Part shown: piece by piece, positions 18,048 through 27,667 of the stretch
How the letters are laid out: each line of letters opens with the position of its first letter
How positions within the stretch are numbered: the first letter of the stretch is position 1
DNA from: DT-111 sp965263225
Lineage (GTDB): Bacteria; Bacteroidota; Bacteroidia; Chitinophagales; Saprospiraceae
Assembly (NCBI GenBank): GCA_965263225.1
Contig: CBDHHG010000001.1
Coordinates: forward strand, 930,001-994,000
Length of the DNA: 64,000 nt
Direction of reading: 5' to 3'
The notes under the pieces: model-generated
The model's input: the letters and a program-made list of their open reading frames with translations, nothing else
What the model was told of the DNA's origin: nothing
Databases searched by the model: none
Made by a program: the position numbers and the translations under genes

Positions 18048-18467
18048 ATGTCAAATTCATCTCCAAAGTGGATGTACAAACTCCTATGGTTTGCGGGACT
18101 GTATAACCTCGTCTGGGGCGCATCTGTTATCATTGCTCCTAATCTCTTTTTTGATCTAGCCAGCATGCCTCGGCCTAGCTACCCCATGATTTGGCAATGC
18201 GTAGGTATGATTGTCGGAGTATATGGAGTGGGATACATCGCGGCCGCCTATGCACCTGCTCGTCACTGGCCCATTGTCTTAGTCGGTTTCCTGGGCAAGA
18301 TCTTCGGTCCCATTGGCTTTACTTGGTATCTCATTCAAGGCGCTTTTCCCGTAAAATTCGGATTGGTCATTATCTTCAATGACCTGATTTGGTGGATACC
18401 TTTTGGTCTAATTTTACTACATGCTTACCGGACAAAAGAATTGCAACTTAAGTTTATCGCGGATTAG
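18048..18467 (+). CDS. Small four-helix membrane protein of unknown function
   Basis: 139 residues from the ATG at 18048; an earlier in-frame ATG at 18003 adds a cysteine/proline-rich stretch that is not plausible. Four membrane helices are evident, with KLLWFAGLYNLVWGASVII, PMIWQCVGMIVGVYGVGYI, HWPIVLVGFLGKIFGPIGF and NDLIWWIPFGLILL. Similar proteins occur in Bacteroidota and are sometimes misannotated as alkyl hydroperoxide reductase; there are no redox motifs to justify that. It follows the tail-tube gene by 83 nt, but a functional link is not shown. Confidence 0.75.
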   Translation: MSNSSPKWMYKLLWFAGLYNLVWGASVIIAPNLFFDLASMPRPSYPMIWQCVGMIVGVYGVGYIAAAYAPARHWPIVLVGFLGKIFGPIGFTWYLIQGAFPVKFGLVIIFNDLIWWIPFGLILLHAYRTKELQLKFIAD

Positions 18468-18583
18468 CTTGCCAAGTTCTCATCCAGGTCAACCAGGCCC
18501 TCATTCTGGATTGGAGTACCACAGGAATTGAAGTACCTTAGGGATAAAGAACACGTTCTCTAATGGCTATCAATTTCCTGGAT

Positions 18584-21499
18584 ATGAAAACTAAAACTTT
18601 TTACAGGGCTTCGCAAGCTACCATCGCCTTCCTATTAAGCTTATTCTGTCTCGGTATATCTGCTCAGAAATTGCCTGACTTTGGGGCCAATTTGAAGAAG
18701 GGAGATTTCTACTACCTAGACTATGAAGTAAGTAGACTATTTGGTCTCCGCTCTCCCTCCTCCGATCCTAAGCCCTATAAACTTGACACGCATTCCGTTG
18801 TACAAAGGACCATTAGAATTGAAGTTGTAGAAGAACTTCCTAATCAGGAATACCTACTCACTTTATCTTCTGAAAGAGAAGTATCCCAATATAGATATGG
18901 TCTTAAACGGAGTGTTTATGATGATGCCTATCCCGCACCATCCCTTTCTAAACATCGGAAAAAAAAGCTACATCATTTTTCCTTTGGTAGCTTTATTGCC
19001 CCTCCCTACCATGGCAGTCCAGGCCATATCCAAGAAGCACAGTTTTCACATCTGAAGGTAGATGCCAATCTCACCGTACTGAAAGTCTATCAAAACGAAC
19101 AGGATGCCAAATTAGATGGAGGTAGAGCTCCCCACCAACCTTTACATTTATGGTTGGATTTTGACCTCATAGGTATATGGCTACAAGAGGATCAAATGGG
19201 ATTATCGCCATACCTGGCTCCGGTTTGGCAGAAGGAAAGGCCCTCTCTTGCTCGCACAGAGGATCACCTTACGCACTACTCAGCTAAGTACATCGATGCC
19301 TTGGCTATAGATAAGGAGTCTGGATGGTTGCATTACGCTCAGATAACGGATAAAAAGGACGCTTTCCCAAGCATGACCCTCCTCAAAACGATAAAGGGAT
19401 GGAAAGGTCAAGCTCGTAAACGTACCATCATTCATGGATATGCCCTGACTACAAAAGGAATAATTCGTAAGGAAAATCTAACCGAACTCGTCCCCTTCTA
19501 CTTTGACAAAGGTCGGGAAAATCTAACTGTTGATACAAACGGCTATTTTAAATGGGAGGCCTACTTGGATCAAGCGGCTTACTTTAGTCTGCGTGATCTC
19601 AAAAGCGAGGATACCAAGAAAGTATATGGATATGTTCAGCCTGGCGACGAACTATATATAGAAGTCAACTTCGGTAAACCTGAGCATCTTGTTTTCAAAG
19701 GGATAAATAAGGCCGCAAATGAGTTTCTGAATCAGAATGAAGGTCTACCCTTACCAGGACTAACCGAGTGGTTGGGGCAAATTACGGTTCCCCTTAACAT
19801 GTGGGGACAAAAGGACGTGAACCGACTAGTAAAAACAGCACGAGAAAAGAGCTTAGCTCGACTTAAAGAACATAAGGATAAACTCGATCCCTGGTTTTAC
19901 CAAGATGAATATTGGCGATTAACCTATTCCATTGCTCGGTTTATTAAGTCCACCAATAGAGATGGAGCTAGTATACCCAGAGAAAAGTTTCTGCCCATCT
20001 CTAATACACAAGCAGAGCACCTACCCGCATACTGGGCGAATATCGAAGCTTATACCAAAGAACAGGTTCAGCAACACCATACCAATATGATGCTGGGTTC
20101 CTATCTAAGCTTCCGGGAAAGATACAACAGCTCAAAACTGTTTTTAACTGGTTTTGCCCAACATATAGTGATGTACCACGCTTTGCGTGAAGCCCTATAT
20201 CACAAGAAGCTTTCACAAGAAGAAGTAGCTTTCATGAAAAATGAATTTCTGAATCTTTGCCAAGATGAAGATATGGCTTCCGAAATTCGGTACCTAATCA
20301 AACAGCTAAACCAGACCAAGCCAGGTAATTTTTTCCTAAATCTTCAACTTTCTGATTCCAAAGGAAAGGAACTTGAAATGAAAGACTTTATGGGGAAAAA
20401 AGTTGTATTGGAACCGGCCTTCAATTCAATAGCCGGGCGTGCCCCCCGAAACTTCAAAGAACTTCAGGAAAAATACCCGGAGATCCAATTTATAAGCCTT
20501 GAATTAGCCGGGTATCCAGAATTTTTCCAAGGATTCAGCGAAATCCAAACTCAAGAGTCTGCCTCTGGAAACTTCCATTATTATGTAACAAGTGATGAAG
20601 AGCTAAAGCGAGCATACCAGTTCCTGGCCTTGGATCCCCTCCACCCATATTCAAATTACCCTCGCTTTTTTTTCTTAGATGAAAAAGGTAAAATTATTGA
20701 ACAGCCTTACGCATCTTTAGACGACGACCTAAAGGAATTTGCTGCACAACCATCCGTCATCATCCCCCGGTGGAAAAACCCAGTTTGGCAAGCTGCCGTA
20801 GCCTTGAGCCTACTCTTTGGTCTTATAACCTGGCTCAGTCTCCGCATCATGGGCAAAATACGTGAAAGAAACCTAGAACGCCAACGCCAAATGGTAGAAA
20901 TGGAACTCAATTCCATCCGCTCCCAACTGAACCCACACTTCGTCTACAATACGATGAGTTCTATACAAAACCTGATCCTCTCCGATCGCTCTCAACAAGC
21001 CAGCCAATACCTGGCTGAACTAGCAGGACTCATGCGCGCCGTCCTCAACCAAACTAAGAAAGGTATTATTTCCCTAGAAGAGGAGTTATCCACCATTCGG
21101 CAATACTGCAAACTGGAAGCTCTCCGAAAATCCTTTGCCTGGAATATAAAAGTGGACAAGTCTGTAGACCTTCACAATACTGATATCCCAGCCCTCTTGC
21201 TACAACCCTACGTTGAAAATGCCATTATTCATGGCCTAAGACGAAATGAGATAGATGGGAAAATAGACCTAACGATTAGCCAAAATAATGGCTCACTTGA
21301 CATTGTAATCCAGGACAATGGAGTAGGTATTGCTGAGAACCTTGACCGTTCCTTGGGTGGAAATCAGCTAGGGCTACATCTAAATCGTAAACGCTTAGAG
21401 TTGCTGTACGGAAAACTCGCCAAAGTAAGCATTCAGGACTTTAGCCAGATTAAGCAAGGAAAAACGGGAACTCAAGTCGCCATTAATATCCCGATATAG
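18584..21499 (+). CDS. LytS/YehU-type sensor histidine kinase with periplasmic thioredoxin-like domain
   Basis: 971 residues from the ATG at 18584 (MKTKTFYRASQATIAFLL, signal peptide ending ISAQ); an ATG at 18563 would add seven residues. The large periplasmic part resembles secreted TlpA-family proteins: a beta domain near 330-400 (YVQPGDELYIEVNFGKPEHL), a helical region, then a thioredoxin-like fold at about 580-708 (LSDSKGKELEMKDFMGKKVV, then YPRFFFLDEKGKIIEQPY). The place of the CxxC active site reads FNSIAGRAPRN, so redox chemistry is lost. One membrane helix (about 733-752) leads to a His_kinase domain with H785 in LNPHFVYNTM, YVENAIIHGL and DNGVGIAENL. Its regulator lies 288 nt downstream. 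Confidence 0.9.
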   Translation: MKTKTFYRASQATIAFLLSLFCLGISAQKLPDFGANLKKGDFYYLDYEVSRLFGLRSPSSDPKPYKLDTHSVVQRTIRIEVVEELPNQEYLLTLSSEREVSQYRYGLKRSVYDDAYPAPSLSKHRKKKLHHFSFGSFIAPPYHGSPGHIQEAQFSHLKVDANLTVLKVYQNEQDAKLDGGRAPHQPLHLWLDFDLIGIWLQEDQMGLSPYLAPVWQKERPSLARTEDHLTHYSAKYIDALAIDKESGWLHYAQITDKKDAFPSMTLLKTIKGWKGQARKRTIIHGYALTTKGIIRKENLTELVPFYFDKGRENLTVDTNGYFKWEAYLDQAAYFSLRDLKSEDTKKVYGYVQPGDELYIEVNFGKPEHLVFKGINKAANEFLNQNEGLPLPGLTEWLGQITVPLNMWGQKDVNRLVKTAREKSLARLKEHKDKLDPWFYQDEYWRLTYSIARFIKSTNRDGASIPREKFLPISNTQAEHLPAYWANIEAYTKEQVQQHHTNMMLGSYLSFRERYNSSKLFLTGFAQHIVMYHALREALYHKKLSQEEVAFMKNEFLNLCQDEDMASEIRYLIKQLNQTKPGNFFLNLQLSDSKGKELEMKDFMGKKVVLEPAFNSIAGRAPRNFKELQEKYPEIQFISLELAGYPEFFQGFSEIQTQESASGNFHYYVTSDEELKRAYQFLALDPLHPYSNYPRFFFLDEKGKIIEQPYASLDDDLKEFAAQPSVIIPRWKNPVWQAAVALSLLFGLITWLSLRIMGKIRERNLERQRQMVEMELNSIRSQLNPHFVYNTMSSIQNLILSDRSQQASQYLAELAGLMRAVLNQTKKGIISLEEELSTIRQYCKLEALRKSFAWNIKVDKSVDLHNTDIPALLLQPYVENAIIHGLRRNEIDGKIDLTISQNNGSLDIVIQDNGVGIAENLDRSLGGNQLGLHLNRKRLELLYGKLAKVSIQDFSQIKQGKTGTQVAINIPI

Positions 21500-21787
21500 T
21501 TGATTCGATAATAGCAACAATCCTTCGGTGCTGTTGCAAAGGCTTATCTTTATTGTACCAAAACCCCATGAAGAGGTTCGAATGTACGCTAAAAGGAATC
21601 GTTCGTAAAGGAAGGGATTCTCACTTGCGCTATACTTCAAATCAGAACTTGGATGATAGTACCATTGTAAAGATTACAAATAGCAGATTTACTTTCCTAG
21701 GGAGCTGTCTGTATATGAACTGGAACAGACCAGTGGACAGCACTCAAAGAGAACGTCAGTACCTAGCAATAGATTAAACATAGTAGA

Positions 21788-22534
21788 GTGATCAAAACCA
21801 TCATTGTCGAAGACGAGAAGCACAACCAAGAATTGCTGGAGCGCTTACTCCAAGAACACTTCCCTAGCCTGGAGATTCTCCAAAAAGCGAGCAATGTCCA
21901 AGACGGTTTGATGGCCATTCGGGTTCATCAACCTGCCCTGGTCTTCCTCGATGTAGAGATGCCCGATGGAGACGCGTTCAATTTATTAGCCCAAATTCAA
22001 CAGATTGACTTTGAGATCATCTTTGTCACCGCTTATGATCATTACGCCCTCCAAGCCATTAGGTTTTGTGCAATTGATTATCTACTTAAACCCATCAAGG
22101 TCCCGGAATTGATCGAAGCCGTGCAAAAGGTAAAGGACAATCTTTCTCTAAAATGGGAAAACCAGCGTCTTAAACAACTCATTCAAAACCTAGACAAAAA
22201 ATCTGAGGATAAACGCCTTGCTCTTCCCACCGCAGAGAAAACCCTATTTATCCCCATTCGAGAAATAATCAGATGCCAAGGAGAAAACAATTATACCTCT
22301 TTTCATCTCACATCTGGAAGCCGTTTGCTAGTAAGCAAGACCCTAAAGGAATTCGAAGAGATCCTACAACACTACGACTTCGCTCGCGTCCACCAATCTC
22401 ATCTGGTGAATCTGAAAATGATCGAAGCCTATCATAAGAATGAAGGTGGTTATCTCATTATGCAAGATGGGAGTAAAATCAGCATTTCCCGCCATCGCAG
22501 GGACAAAGTCTTGCATCTACTTATGGAATTATAG
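21788..22534 (+). CDS. LytTR-family response regulator
   Basis: 248 residues beginning with GTG at 21788. A receiver domain (1-120) has the acidic pair E8-D9, phosphoacceptor D55 in LVFLDVEMP, FVTAYDHYALQAI and LLKPI. A linker with coiled-coil character (about 120-145) precedes a LytTR DNA-binding domain (about 150-247): IREIIRCQGENNYTSFHL, SKTLKEFEEIL, FARVHQSHLVNL and ISISRHRRDKV. This is the usual partner of a LytS-type kinase and follows that kinase on the same strand, so the pair forms one two-component system. The 288-nt gap between them is long and holds no convincing gene. Confidence 0.93.
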   Translation: MIKTIIVEDEKHNQELLERLLQEHFPSLEILQKASNVQDGLMAIRVHQPALVFLDVEMPDGDAFNLLAQIQQIDFEIIFVTAYDHYALQAIRFCAIDYLLKPIKVPELIEAVQKVKDNLSLKWENQRLKQLIQNLDKKSEDKRLALPTAEKTLFIPIREIIRCQGENNYTSFHLTSGSRLLVSKTLKEFEEILQHYDFARVHQSHLVNLKMIEAYHKNEGGYLIMQDGSKISISRHRRDKVLHLLMEL

Positions 22535-22915
22535 TACGAAGTTCTTCTACAAAGGGAACTTTTCTGCAAGGGCCATCGTTTATAGGAAAGATTAACTATG
22601 ATTACGATGAAACGTAAATTATCAATTCCTTTCAAAGGGGCTTTCCGCCCTCTACGCTTTATTTCTGCATGAGCTTGTCCAAGCTTTATCCTTTGGAACG
22701 TTTCAAAAATCTATCCTCCTCAAGATTTAGCTGCTCTTTAAGAGCCTTCGTAGGCAAGCTCAAAATTAGTTTTTCAGGTCCACAGTAAATAGTATTGGTA
22801 TTTGACAGGATTGCTACTCTATGCATGCTGCCTCAGCCTCCCGGCAGTTGAGCTGCTATAGGCTTTTAATAGGTGTATGAGTCATCCTGTATTCTTTCAT
22901 TTCAAAATCTTAGTG
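22535..22915. other. 381-nt intergenic region
   Basis: Between the LytTR regulator and the EF-G paralogue. A TTTGACA at about 22800 with a TATGCA 17 nt further on looks superficially promoter-like, but it does not fit the consensus seen elsewhere here. Nothing else is recognisable. Confidence 0.35.
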
Positions 22916-25003
22916 ATGAAACGGAAAGCGCTTCATTTATTGCGCAATATTGGAATTGTTGCCCATATCGACGCGGGCAAAACGACTTTAACGGAAAGGA
23001 TTCTGTATTTCACGGGTAAATCTCATAAGATTGGCGAGACGCATCAGGGAAATAGCCAAATGGATACCCTCAAGCCCGAAATTGAAAAGGGAATTACCAT
23101 TAGTGCAGCCGCTACCCAGACAGAATGGACAGTGAACGGAGAGACACATCGCATCAATATCATCGATACCCCGGGCCACGTCGACTTTACAATTGAAGTA
23201 GAGCGTTCGCTTCGGGTATTAGATGGCATGGTGATGTTATTTGATGCAGTCGCCGGAGTGGAACCACAATCAGAAACGGTTTGGCGCCAAAGTCAAAGGT
23301 ATGGAGTGCCAGCCATAGCCTATGTCAATAAAATGGATCGACCCGGATCTGATTTTTTTAATGTGGTACAGCAGATTAAAGATCAACTAGGTGCCAATGC
23401 CTGGCCTATTCAATTACCCATCATCCAAGACAATGCCTTTGTAGGAGTAATCGATCTTTTGAGTAAGGAAGCTTTGCGCTGGTCCGAAGAAGACGGTCAA
23501 GCTCAAGCTATAGATTTACCAGCAGAACTGGTGGAAGCCGTAGAACTCCACAGGAATGCTCTACTAGAAGAACTGGCAAGTACAAATGAAGCCCTATTGG
23601 ATCGCTATGTGGATCAGCCAGCTTCGATCAGTATACAAGAATGGCAAACTAGTTTGCGATCAGCAGTAGTGCAACAGGCCATAGTTCCTGTCTTGGCAGG
23701 GGCTGCCTACAAGAACATTGCGGTACAACCTCTGCTGGATGCTATCGGCTTGTATCTGCCATCACCAATGGACACCCCCTGTATAGAAGGGCTTGATCCT
23801 AGCAATCAACAGTCGATTGAAAGAGCAGTGGATCCCAATGCACCTTTTGCAGGGCTCGTCTTTAAAGTAATATTGGACGAGCGAAATCGGCGTTTGAGTT
23901 TCTTCAGAATCTATAGTGGCCGATTAGCTGCTGGCGACACCATACTGAATGTTCGAACGGGCAAGAAAGAAAGAATAAGTCAGCTTTATCAGATGCACGC
24001 CAACAAACGAACCGAATTACAAGAAGCTTTTGCGGGTGACATCGTAGCCTCCTTATCCTTGAAGAAAACCCGTACTGGTGATACGATAGCAGATATCAAG
24101 GCCCCTATACTTCTGGAAAGCTTATATGTTCCTAAACCCGTCATGGGCGTAGCTATTGAGGTCGTCAAAACGGCGCAACTAGACAAACTCGGACTTGCCT
24201 TGGCTAAATTGACAGAAGAGGATCCTACTTTTCAGGTAGTCTATAACCAGGAAACCGGCCAGACGATTATACAAGGCATGGGTGAATTACACTTGGAAAT
24301 TATCGTCGACAAACTACGGCATGATTTTGGTGTAGCGGTAAATATTGGTCAGCCACAGGTGAGTTACCTGGAGCGCTTGCAAGAACATGGTCGGCAGTGG
24401 GGAAGGCTGAAGAAGCAAAGTGGAGGACCAGGATTGTTCGCTGAAATTGAGGTGGAACTAGGCCCAGCGGACCCAGAATTCTTAGCGGACCCCGCCAATG
24501 GTAGGTTGCAGTTTATTGATAAAGTCATCGGAGGTAACATTCCGAAAAACTTGATCCCTTTCGTAGAAAAGGGATTCAGAACAGCCATGGAAGCCGGGCC
24601 TCTAGCTGGTCATCCATTAGAAAGCCTAAAGGTGACTTTATGGGATGGAAAAACTCATGCTAAAGACTCTAAGCCTTTAGCTTTTGAACTTTGCGCCCAA
24701 AACACTTATCGGGAAATGGCTATGCAGCTGGCCCCTCAATTACTTGAACCCCTAATGCAAGTGGAGGTGCAGACACCTGAGCCTTACCTGGGTGCTGTGA
24801 TAGGTGATCTAAACCGACGTAGAGCCTTGATCAAAGGGCAGCAATTGGAACATGGAAGAATAGTGGTGCAGGCTGAAGTACCATTAGTGGAAATGTTCGG
24901 CTACGTGGGTCACTTAAGATCTAGCACTGCTGGAAGAGGAACGTTCAATATGCAGTTGGCGGGATATACGGCAATGCAAGACCTAGCCGTGGAGAAAACC
25001 TAA
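22916..25003 (+). CDS. Elongation factor G-like translational GTPase (EF-G paralogue)
   Basis: 695 residues from the ATG at 22916 (MKRKALHLLRNIGIVAHIDA); an earlier ATG at 22877 gives 13 extra residues outside the family. GTPase motifs are G1 AHIDAGKTT, switch I EKGITISAAAT, G3 DTPGHVDF and G4 NKMDR. The C-terminal domains III-V are complete, with GGPGLFAEIEVELG, GGNIPKNLIPFVEKGF, GKTHAKDS and VPLVEMFGYVGHLRS. It departs from canonical EF-G at QMDTLKPEIEKGIT, where the usual form is MDWMEQEQERGIT. It is not beside rpsL/rpsG/tufA, so it is probably a second EF-G-like factor. Translocation, recycling or ribosome protection are all possible roles. Confidence 0.88.
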   Translation: MKRKALHLLRNIGIVAHIDAGKTTLTERILYFTGKSHKIGETHQGNSQMDTLKPEIEKGITISAAATQTEWTVNGETHRINIIDTPGHVDFTIEVERSLRVLDGMVMLFDAVAGVEPQSETVWRQSQRYGVPAIAYVNKMDRPGSDFFNVVQQIKDQLGANAWPIQLPIIQDNAFVGVIDLLSKEALRWSEEDGQAQAIDLPAELVEAVELHRNALLEELASTNEALLDRYVDQPASISIQEWQTSLRSAVVQQAIVPVLAGAAYKNIAVQPLLDAIGLYLPSPMDTPCIEGLDPSNQQSIERAVDPNAPFAGLVFKVILDERNRRLSFFRIYSGRLAAGDTILNVRTGKKERISQLYQMHANKRTELQEAFAGDIVASLSLKKTRTGDTIADIKAPILLESLYVPKPVMGVAIEVVKTAQLDKLGLALAKLTEEDPTFQVVYNQETGQTIIQGMGELHLEIIVDKLRHDFGVAVNIGQPQVSYLERLQEHGRQWGRLKKQSGGPGLFAEIEVELGPADPEFLADPANGRLQFIDKVIGGNIPKNLIPFVEKGFRTAMEAGPLAGHPLESLKVTLWDGKTHAKDSKPLAFELCAQNTYREMAMQLAPQLLEPLMQVEVQTPEPYLGAVIGDLNRRRALIKGQQLEHGRIVVQAEVPLVEMFGYVGHLRSSTAGRGTFNMQLAGYTAMQDLAVEKT

Positions 25004-25035
25004 GCCATACCGTATTTCAGAGATGCGTAAAATAA

Positions 25036-25070
25036 ACATTGGCTCCTTGAATCATCAAGTGAGCCAATGT
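25036..25070. terminator. Bidirectional intrinsic terminator
   Basis: ACATTGGCTC (25036-25045) pairs perfectly with GAGCCAATGT (25061-25070), and the inner CTTGA/TCAAG extends the stem by five base pairs with one bulged T. A/T-rich flanks on both sides and the position between convergent genes (ends 25003 and 25160) support use in both directions. Confidence 0.85.
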
Positions 25071-25159
25071 ATTTTCTGTAGGGCTCTAAAGCAAGGTATT
25101 CCAAGCTACACCCACTATATTTTTGAAGCTAAAGTACTATCGGCAGAATTTAACCTAAA

Positions 25160-25513
25160 CTAAATGCTTACGATTTTTGCGCTTAAGTTGTAGCGGGTCA
25201 CTAGGTCTTCTGTAAAAGCCTTGTGTCCTCGAGGAGCTAATAGATAAAGCTTACCTCCTTTCATGGCCGCCATGGTTCCCAAAAGTTTCCAGCGAGAAAC
25301 GATTCGCTGTACTTCATCGGTTTTTTCAGCAATTTCAATATAGTTCTTGTTTCCTGTTCTGAAACCGGTGATGTCTGGAATAACGGGCTGGTCCTCGCCA
25401 GGACGCTTGAATTGGGAAGGCATTTCAAAATCACCATGGTTTGCCTTAATATTCGTTAAGCCTTGACGTTGGGCCCAAGTTATTGCCTTGTCAAAAATTT
25501 CACTATCGTGCAT
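25160..25513 (-). CDS. Small soluble protein, possibly PD-(D/E)XK-like
   Basis: 117 residues, no signal or membrane segment. The centre reads QPVIPDITGF, then NYIEIAEKTDEVQRIVSRWK and GGKLYLLAPRGHKAF. A Pro-Asp followed about 15 residues later by a strand carrying Glu, then a Lys-containing helix and a hydrophobic strand ending in P-R-G-H, is reminiscent of restriction-endonuclease-like folds, but the classic E-x-K is not clear. I therefore call it hypothetical with a possible PD-(D/E)XK relationship. It stands alone, convergent with the EF-G paralogue. Confidence 0.7.
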   Translation of the reverse strand: MHDSEIFDKAITWAQRQGLTNIKANHGDFEMPSQFKRPGEDQPVIPDITGFRTGNKNYIEIAEKTDEVQRIVSRWKLLGTMAAMKGGKLYLLAPRGHKAFTEDLVTRYNLSAKIVSI

Positions 25514-25880
25514 ATCCTAATGTTTTTTAACCTTGAGTAGAAAATTAGCCACTCTTGAGTGATTCGTGGCTGCATCTGAAGTTGCCTTTAGCGTGCTATT
25601 ATGCCAAATGTGGCGAGGTGGGCTATAAAGACAAAATGCTGATATTATTGAGATTCGAATACTACCCATCAAAGGTTAGTAATGATTTTCAAGCCTATTC
25701 ACGCAGGTGAAACGCAACAAAAACTAGACAGGAAATTGAATATTAGCATACTTCACCATACTTATAAACGTCTTTTGGCGACAATTGGTTCAATATCACG
25801 GACATCTTCCCAATATTTACCAGACAACACCTGGACTCACCTTTTCCAAGTCTAAGCAAGCACAATATAGCAAGCAACAT
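25514..25880. other. 367-nt intergenic region
   Basis: Between the small soluble protein and cysS, both on the minus strand. A compact inverted repeat AGCCAC/GTGGCT with inner ACTC/GAGT lies at about 25547-25572. There is no T-tract and I cannot assign it a role. No gene recognised. Confidence 0.4.
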
Positions 25881-27374
25881 CTAATTTTTCACCCAAGTCG
25901 TCCCCTCTTTACCATCCTTAAGCTGTACCTCCAAGGCTCCAAGCATATCTCGAATCTTATCCGAAGTAGCCCAATCCTTGTTGGTTCGAGCATCTTTGCG
26001 AAGGTCAATAATGATGTCCATTAAACCATCTACTAGATTGGTGCCGTTATCCCCAGCAACCATCTCATCCTGTAACCCTAGCACTTGAAAGATCAAGGCT
26101 TCGAAAGCAGATTTCAAACGGCTTAGCGTTTCTCCCGAGACCTCATTCTTTGGCAAATGCCCATCTTTAATCCCGTTTATTCGAGTCACCAACTCAAATA
26201 AACGAGCCATCGCTTTGGGCGTATTGAAGTCATCACTCATTTCTCCAAAAGCCTGATCAATCAGTTGGCTAATCTCCCCATCTAGGGCTCCTGCTTTTGC
26301 ATCAGGGGCCGCTTCCATCCCTTGTACTGTACGGAAAGCTTCCATTAAACGACGATAGCCCTTTTCTGCGGCCTGCAAGGCCTCATCCGTAAGGTCTAAA
26401 GTACTCCTATAGTGGGATTGCAACATAAAGAAACGGATCACCATGGGAGAGTATCCTTTACTCACATGTGGACTATCTCCTGAAAATAGCTGATTCGGAG
26501 AAATGGTATTGCCATCACTCTTTGACATTTTACGACCATTCATCAAGAGCATATTGGTATGCAACCAATACCTGGCTGGCTGGCAATCGCAGGCACCAAC
26601 ACTTTGAGCTACCTCATTTTCGTGATGAGGAAACTTTAGGTCATTTCCACCACCGTGAATATCAAAGGTCTTGCCTAAATACTTAGTACTCATGGCCGAG
26701 CACTCAAGATGCCAGCCAGGGAAACCGACTGACCAAGGTGAATTCCAACGCATGATGTGCTCTGGAGAAGCTTTCATCCATAAAGCAAAATCGGAAGGAT
26801 GATTCTTCTCGCCCTGGTTCTTTAAATCAGAGCGGGACTCTGCCATCAGGTCGTCAATCACTCGGCCGGAAAGTTTTCCATAGACTTTCTTCTCTTCCGC
26901 AAACTTTAAAGTATCAAAATAGACAGAACCGTTCTTTTCATATCCGTATCCATTCTCTATGATAGATTGGATCATTTCAATCTGCTCAATAATGTGTCCA
27001 GTAGCTCTAGGTTCAATGCTAGGGGGTAGCGAATTGAAGGTACGCATCATGTTGTGAAACCCATTGGTATACTTCTGAGCTACTTCCATTGGGCTAAGCT
27101 TCTCCCGCTTGGTCCCCTTAAGCATCCGATCCTCACCATCATCCAAAAGATGTCCTACATCCGTGATATTTCGGACATAACGCACTTTATATCCCAGATA
27201 CGTCAAATAGCGGTAGATCACATCAAAGCTGACGAAGGTACGACAATTGCCCAGGTGCACATCGGAGTAAACGGTTGGCCCGCAAACATACATTCCCACT
27301 TGCCCCTCATTCAGGGGTTCGAAAACTTCTTTTTCTCTACTGAGGCTATTGTAAACCTTCAAGGCTGGTGTCAT
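25881..27374 (-). CDS. cysS: Cysteinyl-tRNA synthetase
   Basis: 497 residues, class I synthetase. Zinc ligand C31 in YVCGPTVYSDVHLGN is directly followed by the HIGH-like motif HLGN (40-43). WHLECSAMS carries the second zinc cysteine, and GGGNDLKFPHHENEVAQS and GRKMSKSDGNT (KMSKS loop) are intact. The C-terminal helical region (about 340-497) binds the tRNA anticodon side. The enzyme charges tRNA-Cys. A promoter with TTTG-N20-TATTTTTG lies 83-114 nt upstream of the start. Confidence 0.97.
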   Translation of the reverse strand: MTPALKVYNSLSREKEVFEPLNEGQVGMYVCGPTVYSDVHLGNCRTFVSFDVIYRYLTYLGYKVRYVRNITDVGHLLDDGEDRMLKGTKREKLSPMEVAQKYTNGFHNMMRTFNSLPPSIEPRATGHIIEQIEMIQSIIENGYGYEKNGSVYFDTLKFAEEKKVYGKLSGRVIDDLMAESRSDLKNQGEKNHPSDFALWMKASPEHIMRWNSPWSVGFPGWHLECSAMSTKYLGKTFDIHGGGNDLKFPHHENEVAQSVGACDCQPARYWLHTNMLLMNGRKMSKSDGNTISPNQLFSGDSPHVSKGYSPMVIRFFMLQSHYRSTLDLTDEALQAAEKGYRRLMEAFRTVQGMEAAPDAKAGALDGEISQLIDQAFGEMSDDFNTPKAMARLFELVTRINGIKDGHLPKNEVSGETLSRLKSAFEALIFQVLGLQDEMVAGDNGTNLVDGLMDIIIDLRKDARTNKDWATSDKIRDMLGALEVQLKDGKEGTTWVKN

Positions 27375-27456
27375 GATAAATTATGTTTAATATTTTTTGC
27401 CCGATATTCTTTTCTGACTCTGACCATCTTAACGGGTAATGAGCAAAAAGGAGCCG

Positions 27457-27488
27457 CAAAAATAAGAAGGTATTATAGGGGAAGCAAA
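27457..27488 (-). promoter_or_regulatory. Predicted promoter of cysS
   Basis: On the minus strand TTTG (27488-27485), 20 nt, TATTTTTG (27464-27457), matching the Bacteroidota consensus. The predicted start is near 27450, leaving a leader of about 75 nt. The remaining gap down to the S41 gene (27489-27667) shows nothing else I can name. Confidence 0.65.
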
Positions 27489-27667
27489 TTTAGACTTCAG
27501 ATAATATATGTATTCTCGTTGATGCATCAAGCTAGCCCTTACCAGACTCATCTTTTAGCAGGAACTTACCCCTATGCCAATCGATAAGTATCCTTTAAAA
27601 TTCTACTCTAATGGCTTTTAATTTGCAACAGGGTCGATGTCTTTAAAGTTCCTTTCCACCTGGAGGC

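Noticed and set aside
21553..21777. 74-codon plus-strand frame between the LytS-type kinase and the LytTR regulator
   Set aside because: The residue pattern is not protein-like, and the frame lies in a short inter-gene gap.
27054..27587. 177-codon plus-strand frame antisense to cysS
   Set aside because: It is mostly the shadow of a highly conserved synthetase; the part beyond cysS shows no domain.
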